Positions 15,390-21,874 of a DNA stretch of 21,874 nucleotides are shown here, in pieces. The translations under genes were made by a program, and so were the position numbers. Position 1 is the first letter of the stretch; every line of letters begins with the position of its first letter. A model generated the notes under the pieces. That model saw only the letters and a program-made list of their open reading frames with translations, made no database searches and was not told the origin of the DNA. Source of the DNA: CAZIHO01 sp964538875 (GTDB taxonomy: Bacteria; Pseudomonadota; Gammaproteobacteria; Chromatiales; Chromatiaceae); the NCBI GenBank assembly GCA_964538875.1, contig CAZIHO010000055.1:1-21874 (forward strand), given 5' to 3'.

Positions 15390-15581
15390 ACGGGGGCTGG
15401 ATTCCCGGCTAGCTCGCCCCCACTTAAGGGCGCAGTGGCTGGCAGGCGCCCCGCCAAGGGCGCGCCCGGTCGGTTTGGCCGGGGTTCTCCGTTATGATGG
15501 GGCCCGGCCTGACCCCCCAGTCCCAGTTCCTGTCTCGCCCGCGAGCCAGGACCCTGTTCCGACATTCTGGACGAAACCTGC

Positions 15582-17477
15582 ATGGCATTGTTGCAGATCG
15601 CCGAACCTGGCCGTTCGGCCCTTCCCCACGCCCGGCGGCTGGCCGTGGGCATTGACCTGGGTACCACCAATTCCCTGGTGGCTACGGTCCGTTCCGGGCA
15701 GGCGGTGACGCTGCCGGACCAGCAAGGGCGGCACCTGTTGCCGTCGGTGGTGCGCTACGGCGAGGACCAGATCCAAGTGGGTTACGAGGCCAAGGCGGGG
15801 GCGGTATTGGACCCCCTCAACAGCATCGCCTCGGTCAAACGGTTGATCGGGCGCGGCGTCGCGGACCTCCAGATCCTGGGCAACCGGCTGCCCTACGATT
15901 TGGTGGAAGGGGCGTCGCGAATGCCCCTCCTGCGCACCCGGCGCGGTGACTTGAGTCCGGTGGAAGTCTCCGCCGACATCCTCAAGGCGCTGGCGCGGCG
16001 CGCCGAGGAATCCCTGGGGGGTCCCCTGGACGGGGTGGTCATCACGGTACCCGCCTATTTCGACGACGCTCAACGCCAGGCCACCAAGGACGCCGCCCGG
16101 CTGGCCGGCCTCAATCTGTTGCGCCTGTTGAACGAACCCACGGCGGCGGCGGTGGCCTATGGCCTGGACCGCCAAGCAGATGGGGTGCACGCGGTGTACG
16201 ACCTGGGCGGCGGCACGTTCGATATTTCCATCCTGCGTCTGCACCGGGGCGTGTTCGAGGTGCTGGCCACCGGCGGCGATTCTGCCCTGGGTGGCGACGA
16301 CCTGGACCGGGAACTGGCCCGCTGGATCATGGCCCAGGCCGGCGTGGATGGGGACGCAGATCATGTCACCCTGCGCCGCCTGATGCGGGACGCCTGCGCC
16401 GCCAAAGAAGCCCTGAGCGATCAGGAGTTTCTGGACCTGGATCTGGACGTGGGTGACGGCCGGCGCTGGCAGGGGCGGCTGGACCGGGCCACCTTCAACC
16501 AACTGGTGGATCCCCTGTTGCGCCGGACCCTGGTGCCCTGTCGCCGCGCTCTGCGGGACGCGGGCCTGACCGCCGGTGAGGTCCAGGACGTGGTCATGGT
16601 GGGCGGCTCCACCCGGGTGCCCCGGGTGCGGGAGTTGGTGGGGGAACTGTTCGGCCGGCCGCCCCTCGTGGACTTGGATCCGGACCGGGTGGTGGCCCTG
16701 GGAGCGGCGCTCCAAGCGGAAGTGCTGGTGGGCAACAAGCCGGACGAGGAGATGTTGCTGCTGGACGTGATTCCCCTGTCCCTGGGGTTGGAAACCATGG
16801 GCGGCCTAGTGGAAACCATTGTCCCCCGCAATACCACCATACCCGTGGTGCGCGCCCAGGAATTCACCACCTTCAAGGATGGTCAAACCGCTCTATCCGT
16901 TCATGTGGTGCAAGGGGAGCGGGATCTGGTGGCGGACTGCCGCTCCCTGGCCCGCTTTGAATTGCGGGGCATGCCGCCCCTGGTAGCGGGCGCCGCCCGG
17001 ATTCGGGTCACCTTCGCGGTGGACGCGGATGGACTCCTGAGCGTCACCGCCCTGGAACAAACCAGCGGCGTGCGCGCCCAGGTCGAGGTGAAGCCGTCCT
17101 ATGGGCTGAGCGACCAGGAAGTCACCCGCCTGTTGCGGGACTCCCTGCTGCATGCGGACCAAGACTTGGCCGCACGGCGCCTCCGGGAAGAGCAGGTGGA
17201 AGCGCGACGGGTCATGGAAGCCCTGGGCTCGGCCCTGGCCAGCGACGGGGAGCGGTTGTTGTCCCTAGAAGAACGGGCCGCCATCGAAGCCCGACTGCAA
17301 GAGGTCGCCGCCAGCGCCCAGGGTACCGACGCGCCCGCTATCCGCCGCGCCATCGAGGAGTTAGAGCGGGCCTGCGCCGCCTATGTGGAGCGGCGCATGA
17401 ACGCGGGAATTCAACAGGTCATGGCCGGTCATCGCCTGCAAGAGTTTGATGATCCGGCACAAACCCCAGCCCAGTGA
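15582..17477 (+). CDS. hscA: Fe-S protein assembly Hsp70 chaperone HscA
   Basis: The 631-residue product is close to the 616-620 of HscA and shorter than DnaK at the C-terminus. Hsp70 marks are visible: GIDLGTTNS (23-31), VITVPAYFDDAQRQATKDAA (152-171), LNEPTAAA (183-190), VYDLGGGTFD (205-214), VMVGGSTRVP (about 337-346) and the interdomain linker LLLDVIPLSLG. The N-terminal ALLQIAEPG opening and the fdx and iscX genes directly downstream identify it as HscA rather than DnaK. HscA, with HscB, drives cluster transfer from the IscU scaffold. hscB and iscU are not adjacent; the upstream neighbour is the divergent ccm operon. The ribosome site before ATG 15582 is only GGA at about 10 bases. Confidence 0.96.
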   Translation: MALLQIAEPGRSALPHARRLAVGIDLGTTNSLVATVRSGQAVTLPDQQGRHLLPSVVRYGEDQIQVGYEAKAGAVLDPLNSIASVKRLIGRGVADLQILGNRLPYDLVEGASRMPLLRTRRGDLSPVEVSADILKALARRAEESLGGPLDGVVITVPAYFDDAQRQATKDAARLAGLNLLRLLNEPTAAAVAYGLDRQADGVHAVYDLGGGTFDISILRLHRGVFEVLATGGDSALGGDDLDRELARWIMAQAGVDGDADHVTLRRLMRDACAAKEALSDQEFLDLDLDVGDGRRWQGRLDRATFNQLVDPLLRRTLVPCRRALRDAGLTAGEVQDVVMVGGSTRVPRVRELVGELFGRPPLVDLDPDRVVALGAALQAEVLVGNKPDEEMLLLDVIPLSLGLETMGGLVETIVPRNTTIPVVRAQEFTTFKDGQTALSVHVVQGERDLVADCRSLARFELRGMPPLVAGAARIRVTFAVDADGLLSVTALEQTSGVRAQVEVKPSYGLSDQEVTRLLRDSLLHADQDLAARRLREEQVEARRVMEALGSALASDGERLLSLEERAAIEARLQEVAASAQGTDAPAIRRAIEELERACAAYVERRMNAGIQQVMAGHRLQEFDDPAQTPAQ

Positions 17478-17486
17478 GACGTTAGC

Positions 17487-17828
17487 ATGCCGCAAATCAT
17501 ATTTTTGCCCCACGAAGAGATTTGCCCCGAGGGGGCGGTGCTCCAGGCGGAGCCCGGTATCAGCATCTTGGACGCCGCCCTGGCCCAAGGGATCGAGATC
17601 GAACACGCCTGCGAGAAATCCTGTGCCTGCACCACCTGCCATTTGATTATCCGGGAGGGTTTCGATTCCTTGGCAGCGGCCGAAGAAGACGAGGAAGATT
17701 TGCTGGATAAAGCCTGGGGCCTGGAACCCGAGTCCCGTCTAGGTTGTCAAGCTCGAGTAGGGGAACAAGATCTGGTGGTGGAAATTCCCATGTACACCAT
17801 CAACATGGTCAGCGAACATCGCGGATAG
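17487..17828 (+). CDS. fdx: ISC-type [2Fe-2S] ferredoxin
   Basis: The 113-residue product has the typical Fdx size. The cluster ligands are C42, C48, C51 and C87 in the pattern C-x5-C-x2-C...C, with the non-ligand C46 also found in E. coli Fdx. The segments HACEKSCACTTCH and DKAWGLEPESRLGCQARV are nearly identical to the E. coli family. It supplies electrons for Fe-S assembly on IscU. It starts 9 bases after hscA and is followed by iscX after 11 bases, so the three are one transcription unit. Confidence 0.98.
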   Translation: MPQIIFLPHEEICPEGAVLQAEPGISILDAALAQGIEIEHACEKSCACTTCHLIIREGFDSLAAAEEDEEDLLDKAWGLEPESRLGCQARVGEQDLVVEIPMYTINMVSEHRG

Positions 17829-17839
17829 GGGACCCAGCC

Positions 17840-18034
17840 ATGAAGTGGACCAATACCCTAGACATCGCCATCGCCTTGGCGGAAACCTTCCCGGATCAGG
17901 ATCCCCGCTACGTCAATTTCGTGGATCTACGCACCTGGGTAATGGCGCTACCTGGGTTTGACGATCTCGCTGAACATTCCGGCGAGAAGATCTTGGAGGC
18001 CATCCAAGCAGCCTGGATCGAGGAAGTCGAGTGA
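17840..18034 (+). CDS. iscX: Fe-S cluster assembly regulator/adaptor IscX
   Basis: The 64-residue acidic protein has the normal length of 64-66. It begins MKWTNTLDIAIALAE, followed by DQDPRYVNFVDLRTWV and the C-terminal KILEAIQAAWIEEVE, matching the IscX/YfhJ family. It binds IscS and iron and modulates cysteine desulfurase activity. ATG 17840 is chosen because it gives the conserved N-terminus, although the frame is open further upstream inside fdx. A T6 run follows the stop, but the stem before it is only four base pairs. Confidence 0.96.
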   Translation: MKWTNTLDIAIALAETFPDQDPRYVNFVDLRTWVMALPGFDDLAEHSGEKILEAIQAAWIEEVE

Positions 18035-18253
18035 TTTTTTCCCCTGTAGCCTGACCGGCGTCGTTGCCCGGTTTAGGAATTGATCCCTTGAACGATGGCC
18101 GGGGTATGGCGGCCGCAAGCGATAAAGGGTACAAGAGTATTGCAATTAAACCTACGCCCGGCGCGGCGGTCTGGATTCGGCCCGCTCCTGTGACAAGCGC
18201 CGGAATCCGGATGACCGGCCCAGCCGGGACGTTCACCGCAGTTGATGTTTCTT

Positions 18254-18259
18254 GAGGAG
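18254..18259 (+). promoter_or_regulatory. Ribosome binding site that fixes the dsbC start
   Basis: GAGGAG lies 7 bases before ATG 18267. It supports that ATG over the in-frame TTG at 18252, which would overlap the site itself. Confidence 0.75.
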
Positions 18260-18266
18260 ATTATCG

Positions 18267-18986
18267 ATGATCCAAAAAAGGCTGGTGCTGGGCTTGGCCT
18301 CCCTGTTGTGTGTTGGAATGGCGCAGGCCGACGAGGCGGCGGTGCGGGCCGGGCTGGCCAAGATTCTGCCGGACCTTAAACCGGAAGTGGTTTCTCCTGC
18401 GCCGGTCCCCGGCATGTTTGAAGTACAGATGGGCGGACATTTGCTGTACGCCACCGGCGATGGCCGCTATCTTTTCCAGGGACAAATTCTCGATATGGAG
18501 AAGAAGGAAAACATTACCGAGAATCGTGAGGAGGAACTCAGGCGGGCCGCGCTGGCAAAAATCTCCGGGGACTCCATGGTTATTTTTGCTCCGGAGTCCT
18601 ATAAATACACGGTTACCGTATTCACGGACATTGATTGCGGCTATTGCCGCAAGTTGCACAAAGAAATTGACGACTTCATGAAGGCAGGGATTCGGGTGCG
18701 CTATATGCTCTTCCCCCGCTCGGGTCTGGGGAGCCCTTCCTATGACAAGGCGGTGTCCGTCTGGTGCGCCGATGATCGCAAGCAGGCCCTGACCGACGCC
18801 AAGGGCGGTAAGGACCCGGTCAAGAAGACCTGCGACAACCCGATCAAAGAACACATGGCGCTCGCCAAGCAATTTGGCGTCACCGGCACCCCCAGTATCC
18901 TGCTGGACAATGGCCGCATGATGCCGGGCTATCTGCCCGCTAAGCAGTTGCTGGCGCAATTGGAGGAGGACGCCAAGACCCCATAG
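18267..18986 (+). CDS. dsbC: Periplasmic disulfide isomerase DsbC
   Basis: The 239-residue product has a signal peptide (1-21, cleavage after AQA), an N-terminal dimerisation domain (about 22-80) and a thioredoxin-fold domain with active site CGYC (124-127) in FTDIDCGYCRKLH. A second cysteine pair (C167, C189) matches the structural disulfide of DsbC, and a cis-Pro lies in VTGTPSILL (P209). It corrects wrong disulfides in the periplasm and is normally kept reduced by DsbD. The start is fixed by the GAGGAG at 18254-18259. It sits 232 bases after iscX and is probably its own transcription unit. Its oxidoreductase role complements CcmG and CcmH nearby. Confidence 0.95.
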   Translation: MIQKRLVLGLASLLCVGMAQADEAAVRAGLAKILPDLKPEVVSPAPVPGMFEVQMGGHLLYATGDGRYLFQGQILDMEKKENITENREEELRRAALAKISGDSMVIFAPESYKYTVTVFTDIDCGYCRKLHKEIDDFMKAGIRVRYMLFPRSGLGSPSYDKAVSVWCADDRKQALTDAKGGKDPVKKTCDNPIKEHMALAKQFGVTGTPSILLDNGRMMPGYLPAKQLLAQLEEDAKTP

Positions 18987-19046
18987 GTTGCGCGTCTGGT
19001 TGCTGAAAATCCCTTGTTCCACCCCACTGCTATTGGCGTTGCGGAT

Positions 19047-19817
19047 GTGAGTTATACAACTGAATTCGTGGCTAGGTCCGACCAGGGAATGGTGCGGACT
19101 CACAACGAAGACGCCTATGCGGTGGCGGCGGACGATGGACTGGTGGTGGTAGCAGACGGCATGGGCGGCTACAGCGCCGGGGAGGTTGCCAGCCGCTTGG
19201 CGGTTGACTCGGTGGTCCAGCGCCTCCAGTTCAACCATGCGCGGCGCACTGGCGATGATTTGGAAGACGCCTTCCAGGAAGCCAATCAGGTCATCTGGGA
19301 CACTGCTGGCGATTTCCCGGAAATGGAAGGCATGGGAACCACCATGGTGGTGGGATTGATTCAGGACCAGTCCCTGCTCTATGCCTGGGTGGGAGATTCC
19401 CGCCTATACCGGCTGCGGGAGGGCCAGTTGGGCAAGCTCACCATCGATCACACCCTGGTACAAGATTTGGTGGACAAGGGCGTGTTCGATTCCGTGGAAG
19501 ACGCCATGGCCGCCGGCGTGCGGGACAACGTGCTCACCCGGGCCCTGGGCTCGGAACCCTGGGTCGCGGTTTCCTTTGGCGTCAGTGAGTTGCGGGACGG
19601 TGATATCTATCTCTTCTGTACCGACGGCCTGAGTCACATGGTTCCTGATATGGAACTGGGGCGGGCGCTTCGGGATGGTATCGAGGACCTGGATCTCACC
19701 GCTGAGCGGTTGGTCGAATTGGCCTATGCCGCTGGTGCCCTGGACAACATTACCCTGGTGCTCATGAGGATCGGACAGTCATCTGGGACTCCAGACGCCA
19801 CCCAGAGGGTATCCTGA
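19047..19817 (+). CDS. PP2C-family Ser/Thr protein phosphatase
   Basis: The product has 256 residues from the GTG at 19047; a TTG at 19014 would add 11 residues. The GTG gives the usual opening SYTTEFVARSDQGMVRTHNEDA. PP2C motifs are intact: R17 in RTHNED, metal ligands D22 and D37 in VVADGMGG, GTTMVVG (97-103), WVGDSRLYR (114-122), D193 in CTDGLS, and D233 in LDNITLVL. It is a metal-dependent phosphatase of stand-alone prokaryotic type (PppA/Stp1-like) with no TM or extra domain. It most likely removes phosphate from Ser/Thr proteins, possibly partners of the FHA protein encoded next. No Hanks-type kinase is in the window. It starts 60 bases after dsbC. Confidence 0.92.
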   Translation: MSYTTEFVARSDQGMVRTHNEDAYAVAADDGLVVVADGMGGYSAGEVASRLAVDSVVQRLQFNHARRTGDDLEDAFQEANQVIWDTAGDFPEMEGMGTTMVVGLIQDQSLLYAWVGDSRLYRLREGQLGKLTIDHTLVQDLVDKGVFDSVEDAMAAGVRDNVLTRALGSEPWVAVSFGVSELRDGDIYLFCTDGLSHMVPDMELGRALRDGIEDLDLTAERLVELAYAAGALDNITLVLMRIGQSSGTPDATQRVS

Positions 19818-20265
19818 CCGGTTGATCTCTCGGGCCGATGGGCAAGATGGCCGGTCAGTCCAGCCGGGCGGTTGCCGATCAGATGTGCTCCTTGGTTCCC
19901 TGGGGTAGGCGGGTTGTGGCTATTTGGGGCTGGTCGGCCGTGGCGGCTCCCAAGCGGGCAACGGACCCTGGGTCAAGTTGGCGCCGGACCTAGACTTGGT
20001 CCGGCCGGGCTTGGCAATTCTAGTGGCAGCACATATGCTTTTCCTCAAGGTCGGACGCCCAGGGATGCTGTCTCATCCGGAGCGACCGAGACAGGTTCGT
20101 CCGCCCCGGTGTAGTGCTGGGTTGGGCAAGGTGGTTTGAATCCGATTCAGCTTCCATACGCAATTGCCGTTGGATATTAGGAAAAAATAGGTGAGGGTCC
20201 CGGTTCCACCCCACGATTCCATGGGCCGGATGTTGGGCTATTGCGGCTGGGGCTGATTGAATAAG
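19818..20265. other. Non-coding interval of about 450 bases between the PP2C and FHA genes
   Basis: No gene is recognised. A perfect 8-bp hairpin lies at 19983-20005, annotated separately. TGAATC-C-GATTCA, a 13-base inverted repeat, is at 20137-20149, about 117 bases before the FHA gene start, and could be an operator. A weak promoter-like pair (TTCCAT, 17 bases, TATTAG) follows around 20150-20185. Two plus-strand frames of 70-80 codons have no protein-like character. Confidence 0.5.
19983..20005. repeat. Perfect 8-bp hairpin downstream of the PP2C gene
   Basis: GCCGGACC (19983-19990) and GGTCCGGC (19998-20005) pair perfectly around the 7-base loop TAGACTT. No T-run follows within the next ten bases, so termination is possible but unproven. 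Confidence 0.65.
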
Positions 20266-20961
20266 ATGAAGAAAATCGTGCGCTTGGTGGCTGGAGAGGT
20301 GGTGGCGGATTGGCGGTTGGATGCCATCGAGGTCCTGATTGGACGAGGCGGGGATTGCCAGATCCAACTCAATGATCCATCGGTGAGCCGCCATCATGCC
20401 AAGATCACCCGCGTCTACTCCGAACATTTCATCGAGGATTTGAACAGCACCAACGGGGTCATCCTCAATGGCCGGCGGGTGCGTAAGCATGTGTTGAAGG
20501 CCAGCGATCATGTGCAGATCGGCACCCACGACCTCCAGTTGGTGGATGACGAGCAACAGCCCTCGGTGGATGCGGGGGCCACCCTGCTGTTGAAGCGCCC
20601 TTCCGCCCCTGGCTCGGTGGCGCCTCCGCCGCCCCGGCGGCTGAATCTGGCCTCGCCTGCGGCGGATCCGGTGGGTCCCGCCTATTTACGCTTCCTGTCG
20701 GGTCCCCAGCAGGGAGACTCCCGGCCAGTGGACAAGGCCCTGTACACCCTTGGCCAGCCCGGTGGCAACCTGGCGGTAATTTCCAAGCGGGCCCAGGGTT
20801 ATTTCCTCTTGCATCTAGGCGGTAACGCCATAACCCGCTTGAACGGCCATGCAGTGCATGGCGCCGGCGTCAAACTCAGCAACCGGGATGTGATCCGGGT
20901 GGGCGACATGGAAGTGGAGTTCCATTCAGAAGAACCGCAGTCATCGCCAGTCCGGGCCTGA
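20266..20961 (+). CDS. Double FHA-domain protein (second domain degenerate)
   Basis: The product has 231 residues from ATG 20266; a TTG at 20257 would add three. The first FHA domain (about 18-95) has the phosphothreonine-binding set: GR (26-27), S41 and H44 in SVSRHH, and STNG (61-64). A proline/alanine-rich linker (about 100-135) leads to a second FHA-like beta domain (about 138-221) ending NRDVIRVGDMEVEFH. In the second domain the GR and SxxH residues are replaced (GQPGGN, no serine-histidine pair), so phosphopeptide binding is unlikely there. FHA proteins dock onto phosphorylated Thr. The PP2C gene just upstream suggests a shared Ser/Thr signalling role; the target is unknown. No TM or signal is present. 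Confidence 0.9.
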   Translation: MKKIVRLVAGEVVADWRLDAIEVLIGRGGDCQIQLNDPSVSRHHAKITRVYSEHFIEDLNSTNGVILNGRRVRKHVLKASDHVQIGTHDLQLVDDEQQPSVDAGATLLLKRPSAPGSVAPPPPRRLNLASPAADPVGPAYLRFLSGPQQGDSRPVDKALYTLGQPGGNLAVISKRAQGYFLLHLGGNAITRLNGHAVHGAGVKLSNRDVIRVGDMEVEFHSEEPQSSPVRA

Positions 20962-21091
20962 GGCCGCGAGCCGCTTCCATCCCCCGGTGCGCCAAGGGGT
21001 AGCGACCGTTCCTCCAGCCTCCACGCCTGGTCCCCCCCATGGCGGCTTGGCGATTAAATCAGAGCGCCTAGGCTCATCAGCAGCTAGCGTC

Positions 21092-21095
21092 GGAG
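21092..21095 (+). promoter_or_regulatory. Ribosome binding site favouring the GTG start at 21104
   Basis: GGAG lies 8 bases before GTG 21104. The alternative in-frame GTG at 21095 would overlap this site. Confidence 0.55.
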
Positions 21096-21103
21096 TGTCA
21101 CCG

Positions 21104-21874
21104 GTGCGTCAGTCCAGGGTCCGCACGGCCGCGTTGCTGGCGTTGATTCTGGCGGTCGGGCTCGGCGTGCGCCTGCTCGGCATCCATTGGGGTCATGGCT
21201 ATCAGTTTTCTGCCATTGGCGACGAGATCCAGGCCTATCAAGTCGCGTTGAACCTGCTGTCCGGGGATCCGGCGGCCTGGTATTTGGGGCAACCCAATTT
21301 TCGCGCCGGTAAATTGCCGGGACCCCTGTGGGCCCTGTTCTGGGCCGCTGGTCTGCAACTAGGCGGTCCCGAAGGCGTCATGGGGTTGATGGCGTTGCTG
21401 GGCACCGCCGCGATCGGTCTGGTGTTTATCCTCGGTCGGGAAATGTTGGGGACGACCGCCGGTTTGTGGGCGGCCGCCTTGTACGCCACCGCCCCCTTGC
21501 CCGCCTTATACGCCAGCGGCTGCCATAACCCAGGTTTGATGGCCCCCTTGGGCGCCCTTCTGTATTGGTCCCTGTGGCGGGTGTTGTCCCGGGATCGTGC
21601 TCCTCAGGTTTTCTGGGTGCCCCTGGTATTGGCGGCGCTACCCCAAATCCATATGTTCGGACTGTTTCTGCTACCGCCCCTGGTGCTGCTGCTGGTCTGG
21701 CGCCGCCGGTCCCTGCACCTGCCGTGGCTGGTGGCGGGCGGGGTCGCCGGACTGTTGCTGCAGGGTCCCTATCTCTGGGGGGAATGGATTAACCACTGGG
21801 AGAATAGCCGTCAGTTGCTGTTACCGGCGGGCCGGCTAACCCTCGGCTCCTTCAAGGTCCTGGTGACGCCGTTG
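21104..21874 (+). CDS. GT39/ArnT-like membrane glycosyltransferase (5' part, cut by the window edge)
   Basis: The reading frame stays open for 257 codons to the right edge, so the C-terminus is missing. After the short basic start VRQSRVR comes a TM (about 9-25) and a periplasmic loop with IGDEIQAY (about 43-50), matching the Asp-Glu loop of GT-C fold glycosyltransferases (GT39/GT83, such as protein mannosyltransferases and ArnT). Several long hydrophobic helices follow (for example GVMGLMALLGTAAIGLVFIL and LPQIHMFGLFLLPPLVLLLV). Such enzymes move a sugar from a polyprenyl-phosphate donor onto lipid or protein at the outer face of the membrane. The acceptor cannot be told. The start is set by GGAG at 21092-21095. 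A 142-base gap without visible features separates it from the FHA gene. Confidence 0.7.
   Translation, partial: MRQSRVRTAALLALILAVGLGVRLLGIHWGHGYQFSAIGDEIQAYQVALNLLSGDPAAWYLGQPNFRAGKLPGPLWALFWAAGLQLGGPEGVMGLMALLGTAAIGLVFILGREMLGTTAGLWAAALYATAPLPALYASGCHNPGLMAPLGALLYWSLWRVLSRDRAPQVFWVPLVLAALPQIHMFGLFLLPPLVLLLVWRRRSLHLPWLVAGGVAGLLLQGPYLWGEWINHWENSRQLLLPAGRLTLGSFKVLVTPL

Larger units (their letters stand above)
15146..15581. other. Divergent intergenic region (436 bases) between ccmA and hscA
   Basis: This region should hold the promoters for both the ccm operon (minus) and hscA-fdx-iscX (plus). A candidate ccmA promoter is listed separately. On the plus strand a good -10-like TATGAT lies at 15493-15498, about 85 bases before the hscA ATG, but no -35 with proper spacing is seen. 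The middle (about 15330-15480) is extremely GC-rich, with a strong hairpin at 15362-15389. Reading frames here on both strands are unrecognisable. Confidence 0.5.

Noticed and set aside
15492..16715. 407-codon minus-strand frame opposite hscA
   Set aside because: It covers the conserved Hsp70 coding sequence on the other strand; composition is that of a shadow frame.
18018..18040. Short stem TCGA/TCGA followed by T6 at the iscX end
   Set aside because: The stem is only four pairs and overlaps the coding end, so an intrinsic terminator is not supported.
20131..20150. GGTTTGAATCC, resembling a tRNA T-arm
   Set aside because: The required 5-bp T-stem is missing and no acceptor or anticodon arms can be formed around it.
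20248..20260. GGGGCTGATT, like the 5' end of tmRNA
   Set aside because: The following sequence does not continue as tmRNA and is the FHA gene start; no tRNA-like 3' end is nearby.

Overview
The window looks like chromosomal DNA from a GC-rich gammaproteobacterium. The evidence is a complete System I cytochrome c maturation operon (ccmABCDEFGHI), an ISC-type hscA-fdx-iscX cluster with an E. coli-like ferredoxin and IscX, both N-degron aminoacyl-transferases (aat and bpt/ate) followed by infA, and a DsbC-type disulfide isomerase. A Methylococcales- or Chromatiales-like host would fit, but that is inference. There are no rRNA or tRNA genes, CRISPR arrays, transposases or phage genes that I can support.

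Layout. Positions 1-278 hold the 3' end of a gene, possibly a sensor kinase tail. Positions 279-747 are non-coding and contain a striking row of five hairpins (381-523). An AEC-family carrier gene follows on the + strand (748-1653). From 5491 down to 1710 a compact minus-strand operon encodes a 2-phosphoglycerate-kinase-like P-loop enzyme with two ATP-cone-like modules, a CHASE-domain histidine kinase and a single-domain response regulator. Next, also on the minus strand, come aat, bpt and infA (7834 down to 5874). The ccm operon runs on the minus strand from 15145 to 8170 with overlapping or nearly abutting genes, including a 59-residue ccmD. From about 15.58 kb to the right edge everything is on the + strand: hscA-fdx-iscX, dsbC, a PP2C phosphatase, a double-FHA protein and a truncated GT39-like membrane glycosyltransferase.

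How the genes work together. CcmABCDE export and load heme onto the CcmE chaperone. CcmG and CcmH keep apocytochrome thiols reduced, and CcmF/H/I attach the heme. DsbC adds periplasmic disulfide isomerisation. HscA, Fdx and IscX serve Fe-S cluster assembly, but their usual partners (iscS, iscU, iscA, hscB) are not in the window. Aat and Bpt add N-terminal leucine/phenylalanine to proteins destined for ClpS/ClpAP, whose genes are also absent. The PP2C and FHA genes suggest Ser/Thr phospho-signalling with the kinase encoded elsewhere.

The parts least explained by standard knowledge are the kinase/CHASE/REC operon and the tandem hairpin array. Several GC-rich intergenic stretches (5492-5873, 7835-8169, 15146-15581, 19818-20265) carry perfect inverted repeats but no recognisable gene.
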